Source: Haemophilus paraphrohaemolyticus (GTDB lineage Bacteria > Pseudomonadota > Gammaproteobacteria > Enterobacterales > Pasteurellaceae). From it: a stretch of DNA of 64,000 bases. Location: the NCBI RefSeq assembly GCF_002015045.1, contig NZ_MUXX01000012.1:252097-316096 (forward strand), written 5' to 3'. Numbering within the stretch: the stretch's first letter is position 1; each line of letters starts with the position of its first letter. Positions 18,755 to 27,443 of the stretch are shown here, one piece after another. A program made the position numbers and the translations under genes. Below the pieces are notes generated by a model. It made no database searches and had not been told where the DNA came from. It saw only the letters and a program-made list of their open reading frames with translations.

Positions 18755-20326
18755 ATGAAAGAACAAAATTTAACACAACAAATTATTGATTATATTCAAG
18801 CAGGCTACACTGCCTTTTATTTAAAAACAACCGAATTAGCTCGTGCGGATAGATTAATTAGTGAGGTGGCTAATCAGCTTCGATTTAATGTTATTGAATA
18901 TAATTTAGCTTATGGAAGAGTAAAGTTTGAAAACAAAGAAATTATTGATGACAGTCTAACGAGTTTTGAGAAGATTTTTAATCATCTTCGCCATGAAGAT
19001 TTAGAAAATAACTTAATTTTAATTAAAGATGCCAAACTGGGTTTGGAAAATAACTCTGTGGCATTAGCTCGTTTAAAATACCTATTAGATCAGCTAAATT
19101 TTTATAAAGGCGAATGTGCGGTAATTTTACAATCTGCCGATGTGTATTTGCCGAATGAAATTGAACCGCTTGTGACTCTTTTAGAATTGCCATTACCAGA
19201 CCAAAACCAAATACAAGTGGTGTTAAAACAAGAAAATATTGCTAATGAATTAACAGATCGATTAATTACTGCACTTTCTGGTTTAAATGAATTAGATATT
19301 CAGCAATTATTAAATTTACTCAAAAATAAATATAGTGAATTAACTGTAGAAAATGAAAAAGTCATTCTTACTGAAATTCAACAGCAAAAAGAGCAAATTA
19401 TTGCGAAAAGTGGTGTGTTGGAAATGGTGAAAGTGAATGAAGAAATTGAGGATATCGGTGGTTTAGAAAAGCTCAAAGCGTGGTTGCAAGATCAAAGCTA
19501 TATCGTCAAAAATCTTCAAGCTGCAAAAGAGTTTGGCGTAAAAGCTCCAAAAGGGACATTAATTGCAGGGATGCCAGGTTGCGGCAAATCATTGACCGCA
19601 AAAGCGGCTGCAGCATTATTCCAACAACCGTTGTTGCGTTTAGATATTGGTTCGTTGCTGGGTAAATATGTGGGTGAAAGCGAAACCAATATGCGAAAAG
19701 CGTTAGCGATGGCAGAAAGCATCAGTCCGTGCGTGTTATGGGTAGATGAACTCGAAAAAGCTTTTGTGGGAATGACGGGCAACAATGCCTCTGAAGTCAG
19801 CTCTCGTCTATTGGGTTATTTCTTAACGTGGCTACAAGAGAAAACTGCACCAGTATTTATTATCGCAACTGCCAATGATATTACCGCACTTCCACCTGAA
19901 TTATTACGCAAAGGGCGTTTTGATGAGATTTTCTACGTAGGTTTCCCAACCAAAAAAGAGCGGAAGAAAATTATTGAAATTCATCTTGTCAAAGCTAAAC
20001 AAGATGCAAGCCAATTTGATATTGAGGACTTAGCCAAAGAATGTCGAGACTATGCGGGTGCTGATATTGAAAATGCGATTTTTGAAGCCGTAAAAAAAGC
20101 CTTTATTCAGCAAGGGGAACTTACTCAAGAGTTATTATTAGAGGCGATTCGTAATACCACACCATTACGTAAAACATTAAAAGATAAAGTGGGTGAATAT
20201 GAGAAAAAATTTGATGAATTGTATTTATCGCCAGCGTCTGAAAATGATGATTTAAGTATTCCGCAAATGATTAAAATGGCGGAAGATACTAACTATTTAG
20301 AACGTTTAAAAGTGGCTAAACAATGA
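18755..20326 (+). CDS. Ycf46-like AAA+ ATPase
   Basis: Single AAA+ module protein of the type found as Ycf46 in cyanobacteria and plastids. From ATG 18755 (GAGG seven bases upstream) it has 523 residues. The N-terminal 230 residues form a Ycf46-type domain ([37 protein letters not shown]). The AAA core follows: Walker A GMPGCGKS at 272-279, Walker [11 protein letters not shown] with Asp331/Glu332, sensor 1 IIATAN, and Arg residues in [11 protein letters not shown] (385, 388). The helical lid includes [13 protein letters not shown]. It probably remodels or unfolds a partner, perhaps the upstream glycine-zipper protein; that is inference. Confidence 0.85.
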   Translation: MKEQNLTQQIIDYIQAGYTAFYLKTTELARADRLISEVANQLRFNVIEYNLAYGRVKFENKEIIDDSLTSFEKIFNHLRHEDLENNLILIKDAKLGLENNSVALARLKYLLDQLNFYKGECAVILQSADVYLPNEIEPLVTLLELPLPDQNQIQVVLKQENIANELTDRLITALSGLNELDIQQLLNLLKNKYSELTVENEKVILTEIQQQKEQIIAKSGVLEMVKVNEEIEDIGGLEKLKAWLQDQSYIVKNLQAAKEFGVKAPKGTLIAGMPGCGKSLTAKAAAALFQQPLLRLDIGSLLGKYVGESETNMRKALAMAESISPCVLWVDELEKAFVGMTGNNASEVSSRLLGYFLTWLQEKTAPVFIIATANDITALPPELLRKGRFDEIFYVGFPTKKERKKIIEIHLVKAKQDASQFDIEDLAKECRDYAGADIENAIFEAVKKAFIQQGELTQELLLEAIRNTTPLRKTLKDKVGEYEKKFDELYLSPASENDDLSIPQMIKMAEDTNYLERLKVAKQ

Positions 20327-20423
20327 AGACGTTACTGAAGAAATTTTAGAAAGACTTGCAAAAGATGAGAATTTAGACGTTAGAATAGCAGTATTCTCAA
20401 ATCCACGTTGTCCAGCTAAGTTA

Positions 20424-21059
20424 GTGAACTGGAAATTACAATTAAATGAAAAAGATAAAGATTTTGATAAAGATTTTAGAGATATTTTATTGTTTAATCC
20501 AAATGTTTCCTTTGAATTGGCTATTGAAAAATACCCAACATTTTTAAATATTTTAAGTTGTAATTCTGGATTAAAAAATAAAGAAACACAAAATATATTA
20601 TTTAATTCTGGACGAGATGATTGTATCAAAGTTCTTGTTCAGAGTAGATTTATTTCTGAGGAAATTCAATTTAAGATACTTGAACTCAATAATTATAAAT
20701 ATAAAGATCTTTTATTAAAAAATCCTAGTTTATCTTTTAGAGTTAAAGAAAAATTAGATAAAGAGAGAGAAAGCTTGCAAAAAGCAGAAGATAAATTACA
20801 GAGAGAAAAAGAAATGTCTTCTATAGCTGCGCTTGGCTCCGTATCAGAACAACTAGCTTTAGCTAGAAGTAATACTATTAATCAACAACAAATTCAGGAT
20901 TTATATAAGTATTCTACAGATCCTAAAGTTTTAAGAGCTCTTTATTTGAATTCTAAAACACCAGAGCGTATTAGAGAAAAACTTAGAGATAATTGGGGGG
21001 AAACATATCTAGAAAAAAGAAGGGAAAATCGATATTTCGCTTTTAACTCGTTCTCGTAG
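20424..21059 (+). CDS. Leucine-rich-variant (LRV) repeat ORF with disrupted 5' end
   Basis: The reading frame is open from 20310, just after an in-frame TAA, but has no ATG or TTG. The first listed start is GTG at 20424 without a ribosome site. Upstream in-frame codons read [20 protein letters not shown] and IAVFSNPRCPAKLV, a good LRV-type helical repeat, so the true protein begins earlier. The AAA+ stop overlaps an ATG (ATGA at 20323), the usual sign of coupling, but that ATG is in another frame and stops after eight codons. A small indel near 20323-20326 probably killed or altered the start. A lysine/glutamate coiled coil and another repeat (DPKVLRALYLNSKTPERI) lie in the C-terminal half. 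Confidence 0.55.
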   Translation: MNWKLQLNEKDKDFDKDFRDILLFNPNVSFELAIEKYPTFLNILSCNSGLKNKETQNILFNSGRDDCIKVLVQSRFISEEIQFKILELNNYKYKDLLLKNPSLSFRVKEKLDKERESLQKAEDKLQREKEMSSIAALGSVSEQLALARSNTINQQQIQDLYKYSTDPKVLRALYLNSKTPERIREKLRDNWGETYLEKRRENRYFAFNSFS

Positions 21060-21109
21060 CCAGCAAAATTGCAGAAGGTCTTTGAATTGTTGTTTACGAT
21101 TCAGTGTGA

Positions 21110-21212
21110 TGAAGATTTTTATCATAAAAAGAACGCGTTCAAGAAGTGGCTACATGAGATTCTTTTGAAGATATTTATAATGTATATGTTAGATACTAAT
21201 ACAGTGAGCTAT
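21110..21212 (+). pseudogene. vapB: Remnant of a VapB-type antitoxin (3' end)
   Basis: In the frame overlapping the following VapC start, the sequence reads EDIYNVYVRY and stops, resembling the C-terminal tail of VapB-like antitoxins that overlap vapC. Upstream codons (around DEDFYHKKNAFK) are in shifted frames and no start or DNA-binding domain is intact. I call it a fragment; the left boundary is approximate. Confidence 0.4.
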
Positions 21213-21558
21213 TTTTCCGTAAAGTGCCTTCTGTGGTAGAACGATTAAGGCAGCTTAATCCTGAAATCCTCTGTATTTCTCTGTTACCACCGCTGAATTA
21301 TTTTATGGTGTGGCAAAGTGTAATAATCAGCAACTTTCACTGTTTCTAGATACATTTTTATCTGAGATTTCTATTGTAGAATGAGATACGAAAACTGCTG
21401 AAATTTATGGCAAGCTAAGAGCTGAAATGGAAAAAGGAGGAAAAGTAATGGGCGTTCAAGATCAGATGATTGCTGCTCACGCTTTAGCTAATGAGAGTGT
21501 TTTAGTCATGAGTGATAAAGCTTTCGAGTTTTTACCCAACTTGATTTCAGAAAATTAG
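21180..21558 (+). pseudogene. vapC: VapC-type PIN-domain toxin pseudogene
   Basis: Joined across frames the product begins MYMLDTNTVSYF and continues VERLRQLNPE, TAELFYG, LSLFLDTFLSEISIVE, KTAEIYGKLRAEMEKGG, VQDQMIAAHALA, SDKAFEFLPNLISEN. This is a complete PIN-domain VapC outline with the acidic sites in LDTN, TAE, and the DQMIAAHA region. It is broken by a frameshift after VSYF, another near the TAE region, and an in-frame TGA where Trp is expected (IVE-stop-DTK). The toxin is therefore almost certainly inactive. Confidence 0.8.
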
Positions 21559-21697
21559 AGTAGTGTTTAATTTAGCAAGCAGCCAAATTTCGCAAAAGTT
21601 TTACAGAACTTGGTCGTTTTTATTTCATTCCGCGTTCTGTTGGTATTGAAAGTGAACTGCACCCCAAAACCTGGACACCTAATTTGAGGTGCAGATT

Positions 21698-22072
21698 ATG
21701 TCTTACTCTTATCAATTTCGTTTGAAAATTATCAAACTCGTCACCGAACAGGATTATAGTATCCGTGAGGTGGCTAAACTTCATCAAATTTCCCATGCTC
21801 TCGTCATTTATTGGCTAAAAGCATTTCGAGAAATAGTGCTTGATGGCGTAAAATCGCCTTATACAAACCTTTACCCCCCGAAAATAGTGAAGCCAAAGAT
21901 GAAAAAGAAAGACATTGAAATTCCAGAAACCACGGACTTTTCACCTAAAGCGTTTAAAAAGCTGCAGCGAGAGCTCGCCTTGGCTCGTGCGGAGATTGCT
22001 TACCTAAAGGAGTTGGAGGCGCTCGACCGTCAAAAACAACGACAGAAAAAAGAAAAATCATTGAAAGATTGA
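21698..22072 (+). CDS. IS3-family transposase OrfA
   Basis: DNA-binding half of an IS3-family transposase. From ATG 21698 (GAGG upstream) it has 124 residues: a helix-turn-helix (KIIKLVTEQDYSIREVAKLH) and a C-terminal leucine-zipper-like segment (LQRELALARAEIAYLKELEAL). A run AAAAAAG at 22046-22052 is a typical -1 frameshift site that would join OrfA to OrfB. The ORF is intact although the partner is not. Confidence 0.85.
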   Translation: MSYSYQFRLKIIKLVTEQDYSIREVAKLHQISHALVIYWLKAFREIVLDGVKSPYTNLYPPKIVKPKMKKKDIEIPETTDFSPKAFKKLQRELALARAEIAYLKELEALDRQKQRQKKEKSLKD

Positions 22073-22750
22073 AGCCAGACCATGCGTTAAATGATTTACT
22101 TCATGTGTCTAAAATGCCTTGCTTAAGCTTTTATTATAAAGAGGTTAAGAGAAATTATCACGAGGTAAAAGAGGCTATCTTATCGCTGTATAAAAAGAAC
22201 AAAAACCGAGATGGTTATCGCCCAATGACACTCAAATTACGCCAAAGGGGTTTAATTTGAATCATAAAACGGTGTTAAAGCTGATGAACGAGTTAGGTAT
22301 TCATTCCATTTTACGCAAGAAAAGCTTTATTTTTCACTGTTGATGGACTTGGCTAACCGAGAAATTATTGCCTATAACTTTGCGACACGCCCGAAGTTTT
22401 CATCGGTAAAAAAGAGGTTAGAACAAGGGCTTAGTCGGGTTAAACCGACAGAATGCCCGATTATTCATAGTGACCAAGGTGTATTGTATGGCACGGAGGA
22501 ATGGGTAAAGATGTTGGAGGGTAAAGCGGTTCAAAGTATGAGTCGCTGAGTAAATTGCTACGATAATGCGGTGATTGAAAGTTTTTTTGCGATACTAAAA
22601 TCAAAGTGTTTTTACTCACGGACTTATCATTCAATTGCTGAATTACAGGCTGAAATTGAAGAATATTTAGTGTATTACAACCAAAAACGAATTAAACTTG
22701 GTTTAAAAGGATTGAGCCCAGTGCAATACCGAGCTCAATATTTAAGTTAA
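22069..22750 (+). pseudogene. IS3-family transposase OrfB remnant
   Basis: Pieces in different frames match the IS3 DDE integrase: KPDHALNDLLHVSKMPCLSFYY, NRDGYRPMTLKLRQRGL (then TGA and a frame change), NHKTVLKLMNELGIHS, then a jump into DLANREIIAYNFATRP and PIIHSDQGVLYGT. A stop follows in SMSR-stop-VNCYDNAVIESFFAILK. The second catalytic Asp (HSDQG) and the Glu (ESFF) can be read, but the segment with the first Asp is deleted near 22330. Non-functional. Confidence 0.85.
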
Positions 22751-22782
22751 CTAACCTGTCCAACTTTTGGGGGGCAGTTCAG

Positions 22783-22998
22783 GATAAGTTAATCTTTGAG
22801 GAAATAACTTTTGATCGTCTTTCTGCTGTTATGTCTGGAAAAATTCGAGCAAATTTAAGCAAACAAGGCACGCCAATTGGTCCTTACGATATCATGATCG
22901 CAGGGCAAGCTGTGGCACATAATTTGATTTTGATTACACACAATGTAAAAGAATTTCAACGTGTTGCAGATTTAAAAGTCGAACATTGGATTAGCTAA
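22783..22998 (+). pseudogene. C-terminal fragment of a second VapC/PIN toxin
   Basis: The 71 codons directly after the IS right end read KLIFEEITFDRLSAVMSGKI, then GTPIGPYDIMIAGQAVAHNL, ILITHNVKEFQRV and VEHWIS before the TAA. This is the C-terminal half of a PIN toxin with its conserved Asp region (IGPYD). The N-terminal half is missing; the IS lies exactly where it should be. It differs from the vapC pseudogene at 21180, so it is another locus or a hybrid relic. Confidence 0.7.
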
Positions 22999-23054
22999 AT
23001 ACGCTTTGTTTTGAGTATTTAATAGAGTAGAGTATAAGAGCCAGAATTTAGATA

Positions 23055-23080
23055 TAAAAAAGCACATTAAGGTGCTATCA
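23055..23080 (-). terminator. Terminator of the tRNA-Leu/tRNA-Gly operon
   Basis: On the minus strand AGCAC-CTTAAT-GTGCT is followed by TTTTTTAT, 22 bases after the encoded CCA of tRNA-Gly. Confidence 0.75.
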
Positions 23081-23101
23081 TTTATTTTCTATTGAAAGAA
23101 A

Positions 23102-23177
<76 letters not shown>

Positions 23178-23197
23178 ATAATTTTAGTTATTTTAAA

Positions 23198-23284
23198 TGG
23201 TGCCCGAGGCCAGACTTGAACTGGCACGCCCCGAAAGGCGAGGGATTTTAAATCCCTTGCGTCTACCGATTCCGCCACTCGGGC
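23198..23284 (-). tRNA. tRNA-Leu (TAA)
   Basis: Eighty-seven-base class II tRNA with encoded CCA. The acceptor is GCCCGAG / CTCGGGC, the anticodon TAA lies in GGGATTTAAAATCCC, and a long variable arm (GCCTTTCGGGGC) is present. It is first in the operon with tRNA-Gly, 20 bases apart. Confidence 0.97.
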
Positions 23285-23322
23285 AACGTTTAAATTATCA
23301 GCGTTGCTAACTGATGGGGCGT

Positions 23323-23350
23323 ATTATAGAGATTTCCGTTTTGCTGTCAA
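23323..23350 (-). promoter_or_regulatory. Promoter of the tRNA-Leu/Gly operon
   Basis: On the minus strand TTGACA and TATAAT are separated by 16 bases. The region AATCTCTATAATACGC is almost the same as at the initiator tRNA promoter (55561-55576), including the GC-rich discriminator typical of stable-RNA promoters. Confidence 0.85.
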
Positions 23351-23379
23351 ACAGATTTCTTTTGATTTTTTTAGAAAAC

Positions 23380-23446
23380 ACTTCAAGTGGTTTGTTTTTA
23401 GGCATATCTTGCAAATTTTCGCCAAAAACATACCGCTTGAAGTATG
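23380..23446 (-). terminator. Long hairpin after mfd
   Basis: CTTCAAGTGGT and ACCGCTTGAAG form an 11-bp outer stem with further GTTTTT / AAAAAC pairing inside. It is a variant of the inverted uptake-sequence terminators and ends six bases beyond the mfd stop. Confidence 0.55.
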
Positions 23447-23451
23447 CTTTC

Positions 23452-26400
23452 TTATTTTGCCAATGTTTCTACAAGCTCAGTAACGAACTGCAATCGCGCT
23501 TCATTGTTTTCTAATGGCTTTGTGAATTTAAATTTTAACGGCCCATCAAATTTATAAGCCGTTTTATCTTGCTGAATCAGTTGCAAGAATTTCATCGGGT
23601 CAGGCGTGGCGGTTGCTTTAAATTCTAAGAAACCACCGTTGATGCTCGCTTCAATTTTCTTTAAGCCCAATGTTTTCGCTAAATGGCGAATTTGGGTAAT
23701 CTGGAATAGATTTTTAGTTGCCTCTGGCAATAATCCAAAACGGTCGATGAGTTCAACTTTTAACTCTTTCAATGCCTCCCCATTTTCCGCACTCGCAATG
23801 CGTTTATAGAACGATAATCGCATATTCACATCTGGCACGTAATCATCCGGCAAGAGAGCAGGAATGCGAAGATCAATCTCCGTTTGATTTTGGGTAATTT
23901 CATCCAAACTCGGCTCTCGCCCTTCTTGCAACGCTTTCACTGCATTTTCGAGTAAGTCCATATAAAGTGAGAAACCGATAGACTCAATCTGCCCGCTCTG
24001 TTCGCTTCCTAACAATTCACCAGCCCCGCGGATTTCCAAATCGTGGGTAGCCAATACAAAGCCAGCACCTAAGTTATCAATCGAACTTAAGGCTTCCAAA
24101 CGCTGTTGCGCATCTTTGGTCATCATTTTCGGATGCGGTGTGAGCAAATAAGCGTAAGCCTGTTGATGCGAACGTCCTACTCGCCCACGTAGTTGATGCA
24201 ATTGTGCTAAGCCAAATTTATCCGCGCGTTCAATAATGATGGTATTTGCGGTTGGTACATCGATCCCTGTTTCAATAATGGTCGAGCAGACCAAAATATT
24301 AAAACGTTGATGATAAAAATCACTCATCACCCGTTCGAGTTCACGTTCACGCATTTGCCCGTGCCCGATGATAATGCGTGCTTCTGGCACAAGTTCTGCC
24401 AATTTCGAAGCGCAATTTTCAATCGTTGCGACATCATTATGTAGGTAATAAACTTGCCCGCCACGCAGAATTTCACGCAGAATTGCCTCGCGAATAATCA
24501 AATCATCGCTTTGTCGTACAAAGGTTTTAATTGTTAAACGGCGTGCAGGTGGGCTGGCGATAATCGACAAGTCTCGCATGCCATTTAATGCCATGTTGAG
24601 CGTACGTGGAATCGGTGTTGCGGTGAGCGTAAGAATGTCAATATTCGCACGCAACTGCTTGATTTTCTCTTTCTGACGCACGCCAAAACGGTGTTCTTCA
24701 TCAATCACTAACAAGCCTAAATTATGGAACTGCACATCTTCTTGCAACAATTTATGCGTACCGACCAAAATATCAATTTTCCCCTCAGCCACTTTCTGCA
24801 AAATCTCTTTTTGCTCTTTTGCGGTTTTAAAACGTGAGAGCACCTCAATATTGATCGGATAATTCGCAAAACGATCTTTAAAATTATCAAAATGTTGTTG
24901 AGCGAGCAGCGTAGTCGGAACCAAAATCGCTACTTGTTTATGGTTCATTACTGCAAGAAATGCGGCACGTATTGCCACTTCGGTTTTACCAAAGCCCACA
25001 TCGCCACACACCAAACGATCCATTGCTTTCGGTTGGCACATATCGCTCACAACGGCATTGATCGCCAATTTCTGGTCTTCAGTTTCCTCAAACGGGAAAG
25101 TTTGGCTAAATCGCACATATTCTTCTCGGTTATACTCAAAAGCAAAGCCTTTTTGCGATTCACGTTTGGCATAAACATCGAGCAATTCTGCTGCCACATC
25201 ACGGATTTTCTCCGCTGCTTTTTGGCGAGATTTTGCCCAAGCTTCCGAGCCTAATTTATGCAATGGTGCAGTTTCATCCGCCCCGCCAATGTAGCGAGAA
25301 ATCAGATGCAATGAAGCAACAGGCACATAAAGTTTCGCTTCGTTGGCATATTCTAGCACTACATATTCCGCTTTCACCCCGCCTGCATCAAGCACAGTTA
25401 AGCCTGCATAACGCCCCACACCATTTTCTAAATGTACTACCGCTTGCCCGATTTTAAGCTCGGCAAGATTACGAATCAGCGTATCAGGGTTTACTGTTTT
25501 GCGTTTATCGGCTGATTTTGGTTGATGCACACGTTCGCCCAATAAATCCGTTTCGCAAATGATTGCCAGATTTTCACCGCTTGTTTCTTCTGCATTTTCA
25601 ATCACAAAGCCTTGATCGAGAGCTGAAATCAGCAATGAAATTGGCTCTTTGATCTCATTAAGCGTTTTCATTTGTTTTGGTTTGAGCTTAAGCGGTGCAA
25701 GCAAATCCTGTAATGTTTCACGTCTGCCTTCAGTTTCCACTGAAAAAATAATGTTGCCATTAAATTTTTTACGGAACTGTTCAAAATTGTCAAATGGATT
25801 TTTTAAATGCGGATTGATTGCCAAATCAGGTAATTTTGCCACATTTAAATTGCTTTTCGCTGCACTTTTGCGTACTTTTTCTGGAGTGAGCGTTAAGCGT
25901 GGATAGCCCTTCAACAAGCGGTTGATTTCTTCCAACGAAAACCAAAGTTTGTTTGGTTCAAGTAACGGGCGCATCGGATCAATACGATTTTCAAAGCGTT
26001 TTTGTGCATCTTGGCGGAATTGTTCCGCTTTCTCTTGCAAGCCATCAAAGGTGATAAACAGTGAATTTTTCGGTAAATAGTCAAACAGGCTTGCCATCTC
26101 CTCAAAAAAGAGCGGTTGCCAATACTCAATGCCTGCATTCAAAATACCTTTGCTGGCTTGATGATAAATGTGCTCTGGCTCGTGGCGAATATTGGCAAAG
26201 GTTTCGCGGAATTTGCCACGAAAAAACTCAATCCCTTTGCTATCGGTTGGAAATTCGTGTGCAGGTAAAAGATTGATTTCAGGAATTTCGCTAATTGTGC
26301 GTTGCGTGTCTACATCAAAAGTGCGGATGGAGTCAATCTCATCATCGAAAAAATCCAAACGAAATGGCTGAGTTGCCCCCATTGGGTAAAGATCGAGCAA

Positions 26401-26910
26401 CGAACCACGCACCGCATATTCGCCGTGTTCCAAGACCTGTTCTACCGAGCGGTAACCTGCATTTTCAAGCTGCAAACGTAATTGTTGAATGCTAGTTTGG
26501 TCGCCTTTTTTAATCAATAAAACGTGATTAGCCAAATAACTTGGCGGACAAACTTTCTGCAAAAGCGTGCTAATTGGTAGCAAAAAAATCTGTTTTTTGC
26601 CTTGTTGCAATTGATAAAGAGCCGAAAGACGAGCGGAAATAATCTCTTGGTGAGGAGAAAAATTATCGTAAGGCAGCGTTTCCCAATCGGGGAACATTGC
26701 TACAGGTAGCTTGGTAAAGGCTGTCAATACTTTTTCAAGGCGAAGTGCGGTGCGGGTGTCTGGCGTAACTACCACAGTAACGCCTTGAAATTGCTCAGAA
26801 GATTGTGCAATAACGAGTGTGTCAGAATGCCCGATAATATTGCCAAGCGTTTGGTGATCTTGATGTGTTGTGTCGGTTTTAGGTAATGAGAATTGGAGGT
26901 TTGTGTGCAT
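23452..26910 (-). CDS. mfd: Transcription-repair coupling factor
   Basis: ATP-dependent translocase that removes RNA polymerase stalled at DNA lesions and recruits UvrA. The 1152-residue protein has the UvrB-homology N-terminus (FPDWETLPYDNFSPHQEI), the RNA-polymerase-interaction domain (LKIGQAVVHLENGVGRY), and RecG-like motor motifs: VCGDVGFGKTEVA (Walker A), VIDEEHRFGV (DEEH box), TLTATPIPRTL and GRVGRSHQQAYAY. The C-terminal domain that masks the UvrA site is present. The coding region contains a Hin-type uptake core (AAGTGCGGT) near 26742. Confidence 0.97.
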   Translation of the reverse strand: MHTNLQFSLPKTDTTHQDHQTLGNIIGHSDTLVIAQSSEQFQGVTVVVTPDTRTALRLEKVLTAFTKLPVAMFPDWETLPYDNFSPHQEIISARLSALYQLQQGKKQIFLLPISTLLQKVCPPSYLANHVLLIKKGDQTSIQQLRLQLENAGYRSVEQVLEHGEYAVRGSLLDLYPMGATQPFRLDFFDDEIDSIRTFDVDTQRTISEIPEINLLPAHEFPTDSKGIEFFRGKFRETFANIRHEPEHIYHQASKGILNAGIEYWQPLFFEEMASLFDYLPKNSLFITFDGLQEKAEQFRQDAQKRFENRIDPMRPLLEPNKLWFSLEEINRLLKGYPRLTLTPEKVRKSAAKSNLNVAKLPDLAINPHLKNPFDNFEQFRKKFNGNIIFSVETEGRRETLQDLLAPLKLKPKQMKTLNEIKEPISLLISALDQGFVIENAEETSGENLAIICETDLLGERVHQPKSADKRKTVNPDTLIRNLAELKIGQAVVHLENGVGRYAGLTVLDAGGVKAEYVVLEYANEAKLYVPVASLHLISRYIGGADETAPLHKLGSEAWAKSRQKAAEKIRDVAAELLDVYAKRESQKGFAFEYNREEYVRFSQTFPFEETEDQKLAINAVVSDMCQPKAMDRLVCGDVGFGKTEVAIRAAFLAVMNHKQVAILVPTTLLAQQHFDNFKDRFANYPINIEVLSRFKTAKEQKEILQKVAEGKIDILVGTHKLLQEDVQFHNLGLLVIDEEHRFGVRQKEKIKQLRANIDILTLTATPIPRTLNMALNGMRDLSIIASPPARRLTIKTFVRQSDDLIIREAILREILRGGQVYYLHNDVATIENCASKLAELVPEARIIIGHGQMRERELERVMSDFYHQRFNILVCSTIIETGIDVPTANTIIIERADKFGLAQLHQLRGRVGRSHQQAYAYLLTPHPKMMTKDAQQRLEALSSIDNLGAGFVLATHDLEIRGAGELLGSEQSGQIESIGFSLYMDLLENAVKALQEGREPSLDEITQNQTEIDLRIPALLPDDYVPDVNMRLSFYKRIASAENGEALKELKVELIDRFGLLPEATKNLFQITQIRHLAKTLGLKKIEASINGGFLEFKATATPDPMKFLQLIQQDKTAYKFDGPLKFKFTKPLENNEARLQFVTELVETLAK

Positions 26911-27020
26911 AGATGTAATTTATTTAAACGAGAGAATGCTTGTAGTTAATTATCTTTGAATTTCGATTATAGGTCTACAAGATTAGTTTTTGGTTAGTGT
27001 TTATTTTAAAAACTATTTAA

Positions 27021-27034
27021 TTGATTCTTATCAA
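27021..27034. promoter_or_regulatory. Perfect FNR-type palindrome TTGATTCTTATCAA
   Basis: Exactly matches the FNR consensus TTGAT-N4-ATCAA. It lies 100 bases before a broken exported-protein gene and about 110 bases before the divergent mfd start. A Fur-type reading of the AT-rich surroundings is possible but fits less exactly. Confidence 0.5.
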
Positions 27035-27134
27035 TAGGATGAGTTTAAAATTTATTATATAACTTATTAACTCATTAACGGCATTGGAATTTTCAGTGTA
27101 GGACATTAAATATCTACTTAAGAAAATAAAACTT

Positions 27135-27369
27135 ATGAAAAATCAACACTCTGGCTTTATCAGATAACCCATTTCAGCAATAACCATTGCTCTATATTCT
27201 ACATTAACATTTTCTCAAACAGCTTTTGCAGATCCGCTTTCAGAAGAGCAATTTAATGCATTTGCAACACTGTATTGATCGTATGGACAAACGTGTCGAT
27301 GCAGGCACAGCGTCTACGATTGCACAAGTAGAGAATCCTCAAGCATCTAAACCAGGTGCAAGCGGTTAA
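27135..27369 (+). pseudogene. Broken small exported protein
   Basis: From ATG 27135 the frame reads MKNQHSGFIR, an in-frame TAA, then ITIALYSTLTFSQTAFA, which looks like a signal-peptide core and cleavage site, then DPLSEEQFNAF. A frameshift follows: the next frame reads CIDRMDKRVDAGTAST and ends VENPQASKPGASG at 27369, inside an uptake core. One nonsense codon and one frameshift make it non-functional. I do not recognise the family. It precedes the ABC transporter by 75 bases. Confidence 0.6.
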
Positions 27370-27443
27370 ATTTGCGAGAAAAATTGCAAATTCCTGTGAA
27401 ATCTCCTAAAATTATCGTACTAGTTTAATAGTATGGTTATACA

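Larger units (their letters stand above)
21653..22781 (+). mobile_element. Decayed IS3-family insertion sequence
   Basis: The terminal inverted repeats are recognisable: left TGAACTGCACCCCAAAACCT and right, read on the minus strand, TGAACTGCCCCCCAAAAGTT, both continuing into GGACA. orfA and the remains of orfB lie between them. At about 1.13 kb it is shorter than usual IS3-family copies because part of orfB is deleted. No convincing target-site duplication is visible (flanks AAAG / GGAT), which suggests an old insertion or rearranged ends. Confidence 0.85.
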
